Source of the DNA: Stutzerimonas stutzeri KOS6
GTDB taxonomy: Bacteria > Pseudomonadota > Gammaproteobacteria > Pseudomonadales > Pseudomonadaceae
DNA length: 64,000 bases
Direction of reading: 5' to 3'
Assembly (NCBI RefSeq): GCF_000307775.2
Contig: NZ_KK020675.1
Span: 747,281-811,280, forward strand
The position numbers and the translations under genes are program-made. Under the pieces are notes generated by a model. The model had not been told where the DNA came from and did not search any database. It worked only from the letters and a program-made list of their open reading frames with translations. Numbering within the stretch: the first letter of the stretch is position 1; every line of letters begins with the position of its first letter. This document shows, one piece after another, positions 27,866 through 37,746 of the stretch.

Positions 27866-29362
27866 TCAACGCTTCTTGTCGCGGCGCTTCTTCTCGGCTT
27901 TCTTGTGGTGCGACATGAGGCGGCGCTTCTTGTTCACCTGGCGGTCGGTCAGGGTATTCTTGCGGCCCTCGTAAGGGTTGTCGCCGCCCTTGTACTCGAT
28001 GCGGATCGGCGTGCCGACCAGCTTCAGCACGCGCCGATAGGTGTTCTCCAGGTAGCGCGTGTAGGACTTGGGTACCGCATCGACCTGGTTGCCGTGGATC
28101 ACGATCAGCGGCGGGTTGGCCCCGCCCAGGTGAGCATAGCGCAGCTTGATGCGACGGCTGTTGACCATCGGCGGCTGGTGCTCGCGCACCGCGTCTTCGA
28201 GAATTTGCGTCAGGCGGCTGGTGGGCCAGCGGGTGATCGCCGACTTGAAGGCTGCCTGGACCGACTTGTACAGGTGCCCGACACCGGTGCCGTGCTTGGC
28301 GGAAATGAAATGGATGTCGGCGAAATCGACGAAGAACAGCCGGCGCTCCAGCTCGGTCTTCACGTAATCACGCTCGCCCGGCTCCATGCCGTCCCACTTG
28401 TTCAGCGCGATGACCAGCGCGCGGCCGGTTTCCAGGACGAAGCCCAGCAGGTTGAGGTCGTGCTCGACGACGCCTTCGCGGGCGTCCATGACGAAGATGA
28501 CCACGTTGGCGTCCTGGATCGCCTGCAGCGTCTTGACCACCGAGAACTTTTCCACCGCCTCGAAGATCTTGCCGCGACGGCGCACGCCAGCGGTGTCGAT
28601 CAGGGTGTACTTTTCTTCATCGCGCTCGAACGGAATGTAGATGCTGTCGCGGGTGGTACCGGCCTGATCGTAGACGATCACCCGCTCCTCGCCGAGCATG
28701 CGGTTGACCAGCGTCGACTTGCCGACGTTGGGTCGACCGATGATGGCGATCTTGATGCCATCCTTCTCGCTCGGGCCGGGAATACGTTTCGGCTCCTGGC
28801 CTTCGGCAACGACCTCCTCGCCTTCGGCGAGCTCCACGCCCTCGCCGCCGTCAGCTTCCTGCGCGTCGTCCCTGGGGAAGATCCCCAGCGCCTCTTCGAG
28901 CATATGGCTGATGCCGCGGCCATGCGCGGCAGCGATCGGCAGCGCATCGCCAAGGCCCAGCGGGCTGAATTCGGCGCGCGCGATGTCGGGGTCGACGCTG
29001 TCGACCTTGTTCGCCACCAGGAAACAGCGCTTGTTCCGCTTGCGCAGGTGCTCGCCGATCATCTGGTCCGCCGCGGTCATTCCGGCACGGGAGTCGACCA
29101 TGAAGAGGACCGCATCGGCTTCCTCGATCGCCTGCAGCGACTGCTCGGCCATCTTGGCGTCGATGCCTTCCTCGTCTCCGGAGATGCCGCCGGTATCGAT
29201 CACGATGTAGGTACGCCCTTGCCACTTGGCCTCGCCATACTGGCGATCGCGGGTCAGCCCGGCGTACTCGGCAACGATGGCGTCGCGGCTCTTGGTCAGG
29301 CGGTTGAACAGGGTGGACTTGCCGACGTTCGGACGGCCCACCAGGGCGATTACGGGAACCAT
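27866..29362 (-). CDS. der: Ribosome biogenesis GTPase Der (EngA)
   Basis: Der has two GTPase domains and helps assemble the 50S subunit. The 498-residue protein carries two P-loops with the sequence GRPNVGKS, one at residues 8-15 and one near residue 210. Switch and NKxD motifs ([19 protein letters not shown]) follow, then a KH-like domain. The tail is lysine/arginine-rich ([17 protein letters not shown]). Start MVPVIALVG is preferred at 29362, because GGAG stands at the right distance; ATG 29374 would add four residues. It is last of the long minus-strand block and converges on cysE. Confidence 0.96.
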   Translation of the reverse strand: MVPVIALVGRPNVGKSTLFNRLTKSRDAIVAEYAGLTRDRQYGEAKWQGRTYIVIDTGGISGDEEGIDAKMAEQSLQAIEEADAVLFMVDSRAGMTAADQMIGEHLRKRNKRCFLVANKVDSVDPDIARAEFSPLGLGDALPIAAAHGRGISHMLEEALGIFPRDDAQEADGGEGVELAEGEEVVAEGQEPKRIPGPSEKDGIKIAIIGRPNVGKSTLVNRMLGEERVIVYDQAGTTRDSIYIPFERDEEKYTLIDTAGVRRRGKIFEAVEKFSVVKTLQAIQDANVVIFVMDAREGVVEHDLNLLGFVLETGRALVIALNKWDGMEPGERDYVKTELERRLFFVDFADIHFISAKHGTGVGHLYKSVQAAFKSAITRWPTSRLTQILEDAVREHQPPMVNSRRIKLRYAHLGGANPPLIVIHGNQVDAVPKSYTRYLENTYRRVLKLVGTPIRIEYKGGDNPYEGRKNTLTDRQVNKKRRLMSHHKKAEKKRRDKKR

Positions 29363-29397
29363 GCGGCTCTCCACTGCGATATTTCAGAAAACACGAA

Positions 29398-29447
29398 GGC
29401 CGCTGCAAGGCAGCGGCCGAATATTCAAGGCTCCGCCTGGCGGAGCC
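29398..29447 (-). promoter_or_regulatory. Two tandem GC-rich hairpins between bamB and der
   Basis: Between the bamB stop and der start are two near-perfect palindromes: GGCCGCTG-CAAGG-CAGCGGCC (29398-29418) and GGCTCCGCC-TG-GCGGAGCC (29429-29447). No T-run follows in the direction of transcription. They could be partial terminators, RNA-processing or RNA-stability elements that set der expression relative to bamB. Confidence 0.5.
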
Positions 29448-29464
29448 GTGGGCATGACGCGCGC

Positions 29465-30613
29465 TCAGTCAGCCTGACGGATCGTCAGCGCCACCAGCTT
29501 GCCGTCATTGCCGAAGGCATACAGCCACTCGCCCTCGACCACCGGGCGGGCACGCAAACCGGCGCTATCGATACGCTCACGCGCCACGAAACGACCATCG
29601 ACCTGGCTGAGCAGGTGCAGATAGCCTTCCCGATCGCCAACGACCACGTAGCTGGACAGCACGGCAGGCGCCGAGAGCTGACGACGGGCCAACGAATCGT
29701 TGCGCCACAGGGCAGTCGTCGAACGCTCGTCGATGCCTTCGACCGTGCCGTCGGCGAGACTCAGATAGACGCTGCCATAGCCGAGCGCCACGCCCGAGTA
29801 ACTGGAAGCATCACGCTGCCAGAGCACGCGGCCGCTTTCCAGTTCCAGCGCTGCGGCACGGCCCTGGTAAGTGGTGACATACAGCGTGCCGCCGGAAAGC
29901 AGCAGGCCACCGTCGATATCCACGACCCGCTCCAGTTCCGAGCGCCCCTGGGGAATGGCCACGCGCTGCTCCCATACAGGCAGTCCGCGACGGGTATCCA
30001 GAGCGATAACCTTACCGCTCGACAGCCCGGCGACAGCCAGCTGGTTGGTCAGCAAGGGCGCACCGGTTCCACGCAGGGTCAGGACAGCGGGCGAGCTTTC
30101 GTAGCTCCAGCGCTGCGCGCCGGTGTCGATTTCCAGAGCGATCAGGCGATCATCCTGGGTTTGAACCAGGACGATATCGCCGTTGACAGCCGGGGCTGCC
30201 AGCACTTCGCTGCTGACCTGGCTGCTCCAGCGTTCCTCGCCGGTGCTGACATCCAGAGCCAGCACCTCGCCGCCCAGCGTACCAACCAGCACGAGGCCGT
30301 AACCGGCACCCACCGCACCGGAAACCGGTTTGTCGAGCTTCTTCTTCCAGTTGACCTTGCCGCTCAACCGGTCCATGGACACCACCAGTCCCTCGACATC
30401 GGCGGCGTAGATCTGGTCGCCATAGACCACCGGCGTCAGCAGATTGTAGGTTTCGCCCTGGCCTTCACCTATCGTGCGGCTCCACTCCTTCTTCAAGGAG
30501 ATTTCGGCTTCGAACTTGGTCAGCTCGGCCGGTTCCGGCTCTTTGGTGTCTTTGCTGCTGCAACCGGCGGCCAATACGGCCAGGGTCAGCAACGCGGCAG
30601 TCTTCCAGCGCAT
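29465..30613 (-). CDS. bamB: Outer-membrane assembly lipoprotein BamB
   Basis: BamB is the beta-propeller lipoprotein of the BAM complex that inserts outer-membrane beta-barrels. The 382-residue precursor has a lipoprotein signal with lipobox LAAGC (Cys18). PQQ-like blade repeats follow (VSMDRLSGKVNWKKKLDKPV, ALDVSTGEERWSSQV, ALEIDTGAQRWSY, ALDTRRGLPVWEQRV). It starts three bases after the yfgM stop and is followed by der, the conserved order also seen in E. coli (hisS-yfgM-bamB-der). Confidence 0.95.
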   Translation of the reverse strand: MRWKTAALLTLAVLAAGCSSKDTKEPEPAELTKFEAEISLKKEWSRTIGEGQGETYNLLTPVVYGDQIYAADVEGLVVSMDRLSGKVNWKKKLDKPVSGAVGAGYGLVLVGTLGGEVLALDVSTGEERWSSQVSSEVLAAPAVNGDIVLVQTQDDRLIALEIDTGAQRWSYESSPAVLTLRGTGAPLLTNQLAVAGLSSGKVIALDTRRGLPVWEQRVAIPQGRSELERVVDIDGGLLLSGGTLYVTTYQGRAAALELESGRVLWQRDASSYSGVALGYGSVYLSLADGTVEGIDERSTTALWRNDSLARRQLSAPAVLSSYVVVGDREGYLHLLSQVDGRFVARERIDSAGLRARPVVEGEWLYAFGNDGKLVALTIRQAD

Positions 30614-30616
30614 CGA

Positions 30617-31258
30617 TTACGCCTCCCCTCGGGCCAGGTTATCCAGTTTCATTTGCAGACCGCCAACCGCCGCGTCCTCAGAGAGCGACTCCTTGGCCTT
30701 GCTGTAGGCGGCATGCGCCTCGTCGTTGCGGCCGAGTTGCACCAGCAGATCGCCCTTGAGCTCCTCGCGGCTGGCTGCGAATGCCGGATCGACGTCGCCA
30801 GCGAGCAGCTTGAGCGCCTCGTCAGCCTTGTCCTGCGCCGCCAGTACACGGGCCAGGCGCTGACGCGCCAACTCGTCGAGGGTCTTGTCGGCTGGCTTGT
30901 CGACGATGGCACGCAGCTCGCTTGCCGCTTCGTCCAGGCGCCCGGACTCCACCGCTACCTTGGCCAAGAACAGGCTGCCGTACTGCGCGTAGTGCGTGCC
31001 GGCAAAATCCTTCTTCAGCAGATTGCCCAGGCGGGAAACCTCTGCGATGTCGACTTCGCCCGACACCAGCGCAATGCTCAGCAGCTGCTGGTAGACGTTC
31101 GAGGCGCTCTGCGCCTGATTGATCTGGTGCTTCTGCCAGAACTGCCAGCCGAACACCAACACCAGGGCAATCACGGCACCGAGCATCAACGGCTTACCGT
31201 TGCGCTGCCACCACTCTTTGATCTGCGCCAGTTGTTCTTCTTCAGTACCCGAGGTCAC
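30617..31258 (-). CDS. yfgM: YfgM, SecYEG-associated TPR membrane protein
   Basis: This 213-residue protein has a short cytoplasmic N-terminus (EEEQLAQIKEWWQRNGKPLM), one membrane span (residues about 25-42) and a periplasmic tetratricopeptide-like domain (DELARQRLARVLAAQDKADE, LKGDLLVQLGRNDEAHAAYS). YfgM works with PpiD at the Sec translocon and affects envelope stress. It lies between hisS and bamB, with three bases to bamB, consistent with its conserved place. Confidence 0.92.
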   Translation of the reverse strand: MTSGTEEEQLAQIKEWWQRNGKPLMLGAVIALVLVFGWQFWQKHQINQAQSASNVYQQLLSIALVSGEVDIAEVSRLGNLLKKDFAGTHYAQYGSLFLAKVAVESGRLDEAASELRAIVDKPADKTLDELARQRLARVLAAQDKADEALKLLAGDVDPAFAASREELKGDLLVQLGRNDEAHAAYSKAKESLSEDAAVGGLQMKLDNLARGEA

Positions 31259-31285
31259 GCTGTCACTCCTTTTATCCGCTAAGTC

Positions 31286-32575
31286 TCAGACCTGCTCGAG
31301 GCAGGCAGCCAGACGCTCGGGCAGAGCATCCCAGGCAATGCTTTGTTGCTCGCTGTCGTCGCGCAGCGGCTTGCAACCTACCACGCGACCTGCCAGTTCG
31401 TCGTCACCCAGAATCAGCGCATAGCGCGCACCACTCTTGTCCGCCTTCTTGAACTGGCTCTTGAAGCTGCCACCCCCGGCGTTGACCAGCAGGCGCAATC
31501 CCGGCAGTGCATCGCGCAACCGCTCGGCCAGGCCCAGCGCGGCCAGCTCCGCGGCCTCGCCGAAGGCACAGATGAAGGCATGCGGCGCACGATTCAACTC
31601 CGCCGGTACCAGGCCAAGGGTCTCCAGCAGCAGTACCAGACGCTCGACACCCATGGCGAACCCGACGCCAGGTGTCGGTTTTCCACCGAACTGGCTGACC
31701 AGGCCATCGTAGCGACCGCCGGCACAGACCGTGCCCTGCGCACCCAGCTTGTCGGTGACCCACTCGAAAACCGTGCGGCCGTAGTAATCCAGGCCACGCA
31801 CCAGCTTCGGATTGATTTCGTAGGCGATGCCTACACTGTCGAGACGCGCCCTGAGGCCGTCGAAATGCGCCTTCGACTCGTCGTCGAGGTAGTCGTGCAG
31901 GGTCGGCGCATCCGCCAGCAGCGCCTGCGTCTGTGCATTCTTGCTGTCCAGGATGCGCAGCGGATTGGTGGTCAGGCGCCGCTGGCTGTCTTCGTCGAGC
32001 TGCTCGAATCGCTGTTCGAGGTAGGCCACCAGGGCATCGCGATAACGCGCACGCGCCTCGCTGGAGCCCAGGCTGTTGAGCTGAAGGGTCACCGCGTCGG
32101 CCATACCGAGCTGCTTCCACAGCCGCGCCGTGAGGACGATCAGCTCGGCGTCGATATCCGGTCCGGGCTGGTTGAAGACCTCTACGCCGATCTGGTGAAA
32201 CTGGCGATAACGGCCCTTCTGCGGCTTCTCGTAGCGGAACATCGGACCGGTATACCAAAGCTTCTGGACCTGGCCACCACCGGTCAGCCCGTGTTCGAGC
32301 ACGGCACGCACGCAACCGGCGGTGCCTTCGGGGCGCAGGGTCAGCGATTCCTCGTTGCGATCGCGGAAGGTGTACATCTCCTTGTCCACCACGTCGGTGC
32401 CTTCACCGATACCGCGGGCGAACAGGTCGGTGAACTCCAGGATCGGCAGCCGGATCTCGCTGTAGCCGTAGCTATCCAGCAACTGCGCGAAGGTACTTTC
32501 CAGATAGCGCCAGATCGGCGTCTGCGCAGGCAGAATGTCATTCATGCCACGAATGGCTTGCAGGGACTTGCTCAA
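31286..32575 (-). CDS. hisS: Histidyl-tRNA synthetase
   Basis: HisS charges tRNA-His. The 429-residue class II synthetase shows motif 2 ([20 protein letters not shown]), the histidine-specific motifs ([15 protein letters not shown] and [13 protein letters not shown]), motif 3 ([11 protein letters not shown]) and a C-terminal anticodon-binding domain. Start [16 protein letters not shown] is the family start. It is 14 bases downstream of ispG and 27 upstream of yfgM. Confidence 0.97.
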   Translation of the reverse strand: MSKSLQAIRGMNDILPAQTPIWRYLESTFAQLLDSYGYSEIRLPILEFTDLFARGIGEGTDVVDKEMYTFRDRNEESLTLRPEGTAGCVRAVLEHGLTGGGQVQKLWYTGPMFRYEKPQKGRYRQFHQIGVEVFNQPGPDIDAELIVLTARLWKQLGMADAVTLQLNSLGSSEARARYRDALVAYLEQRFEQLDEDSQRRLTTNPLRILDSKNAQTQALLADAPTLHDYLDDESKAHFDGLRARLDSVGIAYEINPKLVRGLDYYGRTVFEWVTDKLGAQGTVCAGGRYDGLVSQFGGKPTPGVGFAMGVERLVLLLETLGLVPAELNRAPHAFICAFGEAAELAALGLAERLRDALPGLRLLVNAGGGSFKSQFKKADKSGARYALILGDDELAGRVVGCKPLRDDSEQQSIAWDALPERLAACLEQV

Positions 32576-32589
32576 TGGGATTCCTTAAA

Positions 32590-33702
32590 TCAGCTGCGCG
32601 CGATAACCGCCGCGTCGGCCGCAAGTTTTTCAGCGGCCTTGCGTCGGATGAGCTGTTCCAGCTCATCGACGAGGTTTTCGTTGTTCAGTTTCTGCGCCGG
32701 CTTGCCATCGATATAAACCAGGTTGTTGGGGCTGCCACCGGTCAGGCCGATATGCGCCTCCTTGGCTTCGCCCGGTCCGTTGACCACGCAACCGATCACA
32801 GCCACATCGAGCGGCACCAACAGGTCTTCGACCCGGTTCTCCAGCTCGTTCATGGTCTTGACCACATCGAAGTTCTGCCGCGAGCAGCTCGGGCAGGCGA
32901 TGAAGTTGATCCCGCGTGAACGCAGCCGCAAGGACTTGAGGATATCGAAGCCGACCTTGATCTCCTCGACCGGGTCGGCTGCCAGCGAAACGCGGATGGT
33001 GTCACCAATGCCTTCGGCAAGCAGCATGCCCAGCCCCACCGCGGACTTGACCGTGCCTGAGCGCAGCCCGCCCGCCTCGGTAATGCCCAGGTGCAACGGC
33101 TGTTCGATCTGCCCTGCGAGCAGGCGATAGGCTTCCACGGCCATGAACACGTCCGACGCCTTGACGCTGACCTTGAAGTCCTGGAAGTCCAGCCGGTCGA
33201 GATGATCCACATGGCGCAGTGCCGACTCCACCAGGGCCTGCGGCGTCGGCTCGCCGTATTTTTTCTGCAGGTCTTTCTCCAGCGAGCCGGCGTTGACGCC
33301 GATCCTGATCGGGATGCCCTTGTCGCGCGCCGCATCGACCACGGCACGAACGCGGTCTTCCCGTCCGATGTTGCCTGGATTGATACGCAGGCAATCGACG
33401 CCGAGCTCGGCCACCCGCAAGGCGATCAGGTAGTCGAAGTGAATGTCGGCGACCAGCGGCAACTGGACACGCTGCTTGATACGACCAAAAGCTTCCGCCG
33501 CCTCCATGGATGGCACCGAAACCCTGACGATATCGGCGCCGGCGTTCGCCAGACGCTGGATCTGTCCAACCGTCGCCTCGACATCGCAGGTTTCGGTATT
33601 GGTCATGCTCTGTACGGAAATCGGCGCATCGCCACCGACCGGAACGCTGCCCACCCAGATCTTGCGGGACTGGCGGCGCTTGATGGGAGATTCGGAATGC
33701 AT
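32590..33702 (-). CDS. ispG: HMB-PP synthase (4-hydroxy-3-methylbut-2-enyl-diphosphate synthase)
   Basis: IspG converts MEcPP to HMBPP in the MEP isoprenoid pathway with a 4Fe-4S cluster. The 370-residue protein has the N-terminal TIM barrel ([37 protein letters not shown]). The C-terminal cluster domain supplies Cys in [14 protein letters not shown] and in [20 protein letters not shown]. It starts seven bases after the rodZ-like gene. The cluster need fits the nearby isc operon, though the two are separate operons. Confidence 0.96.
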   Translation of the reverse strand: MHSESPIKRRQSRKIWVGSVPVGGDAPISVQSMTNTETCDVEATVGQIQRLANAGADIVRVSVPSMEAAEAFGRIKQRVQLPLVADIHFDYLIALRVAELGVDCLRINPGNIGREDRVRAVVDAARDKGIPIRIGVNAGSLEKDLQKKYGEPTPQALVESALRHVDHLDRLDFQDFKVSVKASDVFMAVEAYRLLAGQIEQPLHLGITEAGGLRSGTVKSAVGLGMLLAEGIGDTIRVSLAADPVEEIKVGFDILKSLRLRSRGINFIACPSCSRQNFDVVKTMNELENRVEDLLVPLDVAVIGCVVNGPGEAKEAHIGLTGGSPNNLVYIDGKPAQKLNNENLVDELEQLIRRKAAEKLAADAAVIARS

Positions 33703-33709
33703 GGTCAGC

Positions 33710-34672
33710 TTACTGTCCGAGCTTGAGGCGCGCTGTCTCGCCGCGCGTGTGGGAGGCTAGGTTCACGACCTCGCCGTTGTAACTGAGCTGGGCTCCACGA
33801 GCATATCCCAGATGCACGTCCAGCGGCGCCTTGCCGCTGACCGAACTGCTGGTGCCGGCCTTGGCCAGTGCACTGAACAGTACGCGACCATCGGCATCGC
33901 TCACACGGGTCCAGCAATCGGCTGTGAAGCTCAGTTGCAGCACTGCATCGCCAGTCGCTGCTGCGCCCGAGGCAGTAACGGTAGCGACTGACGCTGAAGC
34001 CGTCTCGGCCGTTGGCTCGGCCTGATTCAGCGACAATTCCTGAGGCAGCTCGGCACCGGCCTCGCTGGCGCCCGGCTCAACCGGGGCTTGCGTAGCCTCG
34101 GCAGGTACGGGGGTCTGGTTCGACTCAGGCGCTGTCCCCGGCTCGGCCTGCCCCGCGGGCTCATCGGCTCGATCGAGCAGATGGATCTCGGTGGTCCCGT
34201 CAGCGCTTTCGACCTCGATCCGCTCCAGCGCGGAAACAGGCGGCGCGGAGGCCTCCCGGGCCGCACGCTCCTGCCACCAATACCAGGCCACCGCTGCCAG
34301 GATCAGCAATAAAGCGAAGCCGAACAGGCGCATGAGACTTCGCGACAAACGACCAGGCTCCTCGATACGTCCCAGGCTGTTGACGTTGCTGCCCGAGGCG
34401 TTGGTCCCGGTGTGCTGGTCGAACTCCCGCACCAGGCGGGTCTGATCCAGTCCCAGCAACTTGGCATAGGCACGCACATAGCCGCGGGCGAACGTATGCC
34501 CCGGCAACTGGCTGAAGTCACCGGCCTCGATGCGGGCCAGAGACCGCTCGGTAAGGTTCAATTGCTGTGCTACCGCCGCGAGGGTCCAGCCCTTTTCTTC
34601 ACGGGCAGAACGCAACGTCTCGCCGGGATTATTGCCCATCGGTACAGCGGATTCTTGGTGCGGCGCGATCAT
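33710..34672 (-). CDS. rodZ: RodZ-like cytoskeleton protein (HTH, TM, DUF4115)
   Basis: The 320-residue protein has an N-terminal Xre-type helix-turn-helix ([40 protein letters not shown]) and a membrane span around residues 117-134 ([18 protein letters not shown]). A low-complexity Glu/Ala/Pro linker and a DUF4115 beta domain ([20 protein letters not shown]) follow. RodZ links MreB to the cell-wall elongation machinery and also affects pili in pseudomonads. Its ATG overlaps the pilF stop (ATGA). Confidence 0.9.
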   Translation of the reverse strand: MIAPHQESAVPMGNNPGETLRSAREEKGWTLAAVAQQLNLTERSLARIEAGDFSQLPGHTFARGYVRAYAKLLGLDQTRLVREFDQHTGTNASGSNVNSLGRIEEPGRLSRSLMRLFGFALLLILAAVAWYWWQERAAREASAPPVSALERIEVESADGTTEIHLLDRADEPAGQAEPGTAPESNQTPVPAEATQAPVEPGASEAGAELPQELSLNQAEPTAETASASVATVTASGAAATGDAVLQLSFTADCWTRVSDADGRVLFSALAKAGTSSSVSGKAPLDVHLGYARGAQLSYNGEVVNLASHTRGETARLKLGQ

Positions 34673-35427
34673 CGTTGCTCCGAAAGATATTGCTTGTACT
34701 CATCCGTACCGGGATACAACCGTCTCAGCTGCAGTCCGAGGCTCGCAGCCGTGTCGCGGTCCTGATGGATGTTGGCCAGGCGAATACCGAGCAGCAGACT
34801 ACGGGCATTCTGTTCGGCCAACTGACTGAAGCTATCGTAGTAACGCTTCGCTGGGACATATTGCTTGTCTTCGAAAGCCATGAGCGCCAGCTCCAGCAAT
34901 GCTCTTGGCTGTCGGCTGTCGAGGCGCAGGGAGCGGGCGAAGTGATGCTCGGCCTCGTCACGCTGGCCCAGTTGCAAGGCGGTCATTCCGAGATTCTGGA
35001 AAACCCGCGCGCGCTCTGGATAGAGGTTGTCCTCGGCTGCCTGGCTGAAGCGCTCTTTCGCTTCGGCATAGCGCTTTTGCTCGAACAGGAAGCTGCCGTA
35101 GTTGTTTAGGATGCGTGCATCCTTGCGAGTCGAGAGCGCCTCCCGGTAGTGCTTGTCGGCCAGATCGTTCTCCATCTCGGTCTGGAAAACCAGCGCCAGA
35201 GCCGCATGCGCATCCGCGCTGCGAGGATCGATCTCCAGCGCTTTGCGCAACGGGGTCTTGGCGCGCGCGGCGGCGCCCTGCTGCAGGTAGCCGATACCAA
35301 GCTGAATATAGGCGTCACGGGCCTCTTGCCGACCCTCGTCGGTTTTCAGCGGATCAACGCTTCCAGAAGACACACAACCGGCCATCAGGCCGGTCAGTAG
35401 AAGCAGCAGCGCAGCGCGCAGAATCAT
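34669..35427 (-). CDS. pilF: Type IV pilus pilotin lipoprotein PilF
   Basis: PilF is the outer-membrane pilotin that localises and assembles the PilQ secretin. The 252-residue precursor starts at ATG 35427 with a lipoprotein signal and lipobox LMAGC (Cys18). About six TPR repeats follow (AYIQLGIGYLQQGAAARAKT, ILNNYGSFLFEQKRYAEAKE, VFQNLGMTALQLGQRDEAEH, ALLELALMAFEDKQYVPAKR). It is ten bases downstream of rlmN and coupled to the rodZ-like gene, as in P. aeruginosa. Confidence 0.94.
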   Translation of the reverse strand: MILRAALLLLLTGLMAGCVSSGSVDPLKTDEGRQEARDAYIQLGIGYLQQGAAARAKTPLRKALEIDPRSADAHAALALVFQTEMENDLADKHYREALSTRKDARILNNYGSFLFEQKRYAEAKERFSQAAEDNLYPERARVFQNLGMTALQLGQRDEAEHHFARSLRLDSRQPRALLELALMAFEDKQYVPAKRYYDSFSQLAEQNARSLLLGIRLANIHQDRDTAASLGLQLRRLYPGTDEYKQYLSEQR

Positions 35428-35437
35428 CGGCACCCCC

Positions 35438-36595
35438 TCAGGATCGGTTCGAGGCAGTATGCGTCGCACCTGGCTCGCCCTGTAGTTCACGCACCGCGAT
35501 GTATCGCTCGCTTCGACGCGTCCGGTCCAGAACCTGGCCGACGAGCTGACCGCAAGCCGCGTCGATGTCTTCGCCGCGGGTGGTACGCACCGTCACATTG
35601 TGCCCACCTTTGTGCAGGATGTCCTGAAAACGGCGAATGGCATTGTTGCTCGGCCGTTCATATCCGGAATGAGGGAAGGGATTGAACGGGATCAGATTGA
35701 TCTTGCATGGAATGTCCGCCAGCAGCGCGATCATCTGCTCGGCGTGCTCGGGCTGGTCGTTGATACCCTTGAGCAGCGTGTATTCGACGGTCAGCACGCG
35801 CTTCTCGCCGAGCCTGGAGATGTAACGCTTGCACGCCGCGAGCAGGACATCCAGCGGATATTTCTTGTTGATCGGCACCAGTTGGTCGCGCAAGGCATCA
35901 TTGGGCGCATGCAGCGACAGCGCCAGGGACACGTCAATGACCTTGGCCAGCTCGTCGATCATCGGCAGGACACCGGAGGTCGACAGGGTCACCTTGCGCT
36001 TGGAAATACCGTAACCGAGGTCGTCCATCATGATGTGCATGGCGGCGACCACGTTGTCGAAATTCAGCAGCGGCTCACCCATCCCCATCATCACGACGTT
36101 GGTGATTGCGCGATCGATTTTCGCTGGGACGGAGCCGAATGATTTGTTGGCAATCCAGACCTGCCCGATTACCTCGGCCGCTGTCAGGTTGCTGTTGAAG
36201 CCTTGTTTGCCGGTGGAGCAGAAACTGCAATCCAGCGCACACCCGGCCTGGGAGGACACGCATAGCGTTCCACGCCCGCCTTGCGGAATATACACCGTCT
36301 CCACGCAGCTGCCCGAAGCGACGCGCACGACCCATTTGCGGGTGCCGTCGCTGGAGATGTCTTCACTGACGACCTCCGGGCCGCGAATCTCGGCGCAGGC
36401 CTTGAGCTTTTCGCGCAGGGCCTTGCCGAGATTGCTCATGGCGTCGAAATCATCGACACCAAAATGGTGAATCCACTTCATCACCTGACCGGCGCGAAAA
36501 CGCTTCTCCCCGATGGACTCGAAGAAGCTCTCCAGTTGCGACTGGGTAAGCCCGAGCAGATTCACTTTACCGGTCGTGGCAATCATTGAATTCAC
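35438..36595 (-). CDS. rlmN: Dual-specificity 23S rRNA/tRNA adenine-C2 methyltransferase RlmN
   Basis: RlmN is a radical-SAM enzyme that methylates A2503 of 23S rRNA and A37 of some tRNAs. The 385-residue protein has the CxxxCxxC cluster at Cys119, Cys123 and Cys126 ([13 protein letters not shown]). The SAM GGEP-like region is [14 protein letters not shown], and a mechanistic Cys falls in AACGQL near the C-terminus. Two ATGs nine bases apart (36595, 36586) are possible starts. It precedes pilF closely. Confidence 0.96.
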   Translation of the reverse strand: MNSMIATTGKVNLLGLTQSQLESFFESIGEKRFRAGQVMKWIHHFGVDDFDAMSNLGKALREKLKACAEIRGPEVVSEDISSDGTRKWVVRVASGSCVETVYIPQGGRGTLCVSSQAGCALDCSFCSTGKQGFNSNLTAAEVIGQVWIANKSFGSVPAKIDRAITNVVMMGMGEPLLNFDNVVAAMHIMMDDLGYGISKRKVTLSTSGVLPMIDELAKVIDVSLALSLHAPNDALRDQLVPINKKYPLDVLLAACKRYISRLGEKRVLTVEYTLLKGINDQPEHAEQMIALLADIPCKINLIPFNPFPHSGYERPSNNAIRRFQDILHKGGHNVTVRTTRGEDIDAACGQLVGQVLDRTRRSERYIAVRELQGEPGATHTASNRS

Positions 36596-36605
36596 CTTCG
36601 CTCAA

Positions 36606-37037
36606 TCAGCGAATGCGTGCGCACACTTCGGTGGCAGCGAAGAAATAAGCGATTTCACGGGCAGCGGAAGCTTCCGAGTCGGAACCGTGCACAGCGTTCT
36701 CGTCGATGGAAACGGCGAAATCGGCGCGGATGGTGCCGGCAGCCGCTTCCTTCGGGTTGGTGGCGCCCATCAGCTCACGGTTCTTGGCGATGGCGTCTTC
36801 GCCTTCCAGGACCTGAACGATGACCGGGCCGGAAGTCATGAAGGCAACCAGGTCCTTGAAGAAGCCACGCTCGCTGTGCTCGGCGTAGAAGCCAGCCGCT
36901 TCGCGCTCGGACAGTTGCACCATCTTGGAAGCGACGACGCGCAGGCCGGCCTTCTCGAAACGGGTGGTGATTTCGCCGATGACGTTCTTGGCGACAGCGT
37001 CAGGCTTGATGATGGAGAAGGTGCGTTGCAGGGCCAT
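36606..37037 (-). CDS. ndk: Nucleoside diphosphate kinase
   Basis: Ndk transfers phosphate between nucleoside triphosphates and diphosphates. The 143-residue protein begins [18 protein letters not shown], has phospho-acceptor His117 (ENAVHGSDS) and the family-length C-terminus. ATG 37037 is chosen with a GGAGTCC ribosome-binding site; the frame's extra four upstream residues do not fit the family. It follows the isc operon but has its own promoter-like palindromic region. Confidence 0.97.
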   Translation of the reverse strand: MALQRTFSIIKPDAVAKNVIGEITTRFEKAGLRVVASKMVQLSEREAAGFYAEHSERGFFKDLVAFMTSGPVIVQVLEGEDAIAKNRELMGATNPKEAAAGTIRADFAVSIDENAVHGSDSEASAAREIAYFFAATEVCARIR

Positions 37038-37075
37038 GTAGGACTCCAAAACTGATGGGTTAAAGCGAACGAGTA

Positions 37076-37098
37076 AACCCGCGGATTATACGCGGGTT
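37076..37098 (-). promoter_or_regulatory. Perfect palindrome with a TATAAT loop upstream of ndk
   Basis: AACCCGCG (37076-37083) and CGCGGGTT (37091-37098) flank GATTATA. On the minus strand the loop holds TATAAT (37085-37090), a consensus -10 box for ndk, but only a weak -35 stands at the right spacing. The palindrome could be an operator over the -10 or a terminator for the isc operon. Confidence 0.5.
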
Positions 37099-37192
37099 CG
37101 TGTCAAAACATAAGGGTAGAGGCAGGCACGGGACCAGCCAGGTGACGGCATGACGTGCAGCGATCCCCACAGGAGGCGCCGCAACGCCGGAC

Positions 37193-37393
37193 CTATTCGG
37201 CCTCTTCGATCCAGGCAGCCTGAATGGCTTCCAGCACCTTTTCGCCACCTCGGCGTGGCTCATCGACAAAATCAGGCAAGTCCAGCACCCAGCGATGCAG
37301 GTCAACGAAGTTCACGAAGCGCGGATCGACATCGGCCTTGCGCTCAGCCAGCTCGATGGCAATTTCCTGCACATCAGTCCATTTCAGCTGCAT
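37193..37393 (-). CDS. iscX: IscX (YfhJ) iron-sulfur assembly accessory protein
   Basis: IscX is a small acidic protein (66 residues) that binds IscS and iron and tunes cluster assembly. The start MQLKWTDVQEIAIELAERK and the DPRFVNFVDLHRWVLDLPDF core are diagnostic. It is the last gene of the isc operon, nine bases after fdx. Confidence 0.94.
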   Translation of the reverse strand: MQLKWTDVQEIAIELAERKADVDPRFVNFVDLHRWVLDLPDFVDEPRRGGEKVLEAIQAAWIEEAE

Positions 37394-37402
37394 GATCGCC
37401 CC

Positions 37403-37741
37403 TCAATGCCCTTCGGAAACCTGGTTGATGGTGTACTTCGGTATTTCCACCACGAGATCGGCGTCCGCCACGACCGCCTGACAGGACAGACGCGAGTTCG
37501 GCTCCAGCCCCCAGGCCTTGTCGAGCATGTCGTCCTCGAGCTCATCGGAAGCGTCGAGCGAATCGAACCCCTCCCGCACCACCACGTGACAGGTGGTGCA
37601 GGCACAGGATTTCTCACAGGCATGCTCGATATCGATACCGTTGCGCAGCGCGGCATCCAGCACCGTCTCGCCCGCTTGAGCCTCGATCACGGCGCCTTCG
37701 GGGCAATGCTCTGAATTTGGCAGAAAAATGATTTGCGGCAT
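37403..37741 (-). CDS. fdx: ISC-type 2Fe-2S ferredoxin
   Basis: Fdx supplies electrons for iron-sulfur cluster assembly. The 112-residue protein starts at ATG 37741 (MPQIIFLPNS), just after hscA; the TTG 37750 that would overlap hscA is less likely. Cluster ligands are Cys42, Cys48 and Cys51 (ACEKSCACTTC) and Cys87 (RLSCQAV). The fold is the adrenodoxin type. Confidence 0.95.
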   Translation of the reverse strand: MPQIIFLPNSEHCPEGAVIEAQAGETVLDAALRNGIDIEHACEKSCACTTCHVVVREGFDSLDASDELEDDMLDKAWGLEPNSRLSCQAVVADADLVVEIPKYTINQVSEGH

Positions 37742-37746
37742 CCGGG

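Noticed and set aside
27824..31282. Very long plus-strand open frame of about 1,150 codons
   Set aside because: It lies opposite der, bamB, yfgM and their spacers, all of which have clear families. It is an antisense by-product of GC-rich codon bias and has no motif of its own.
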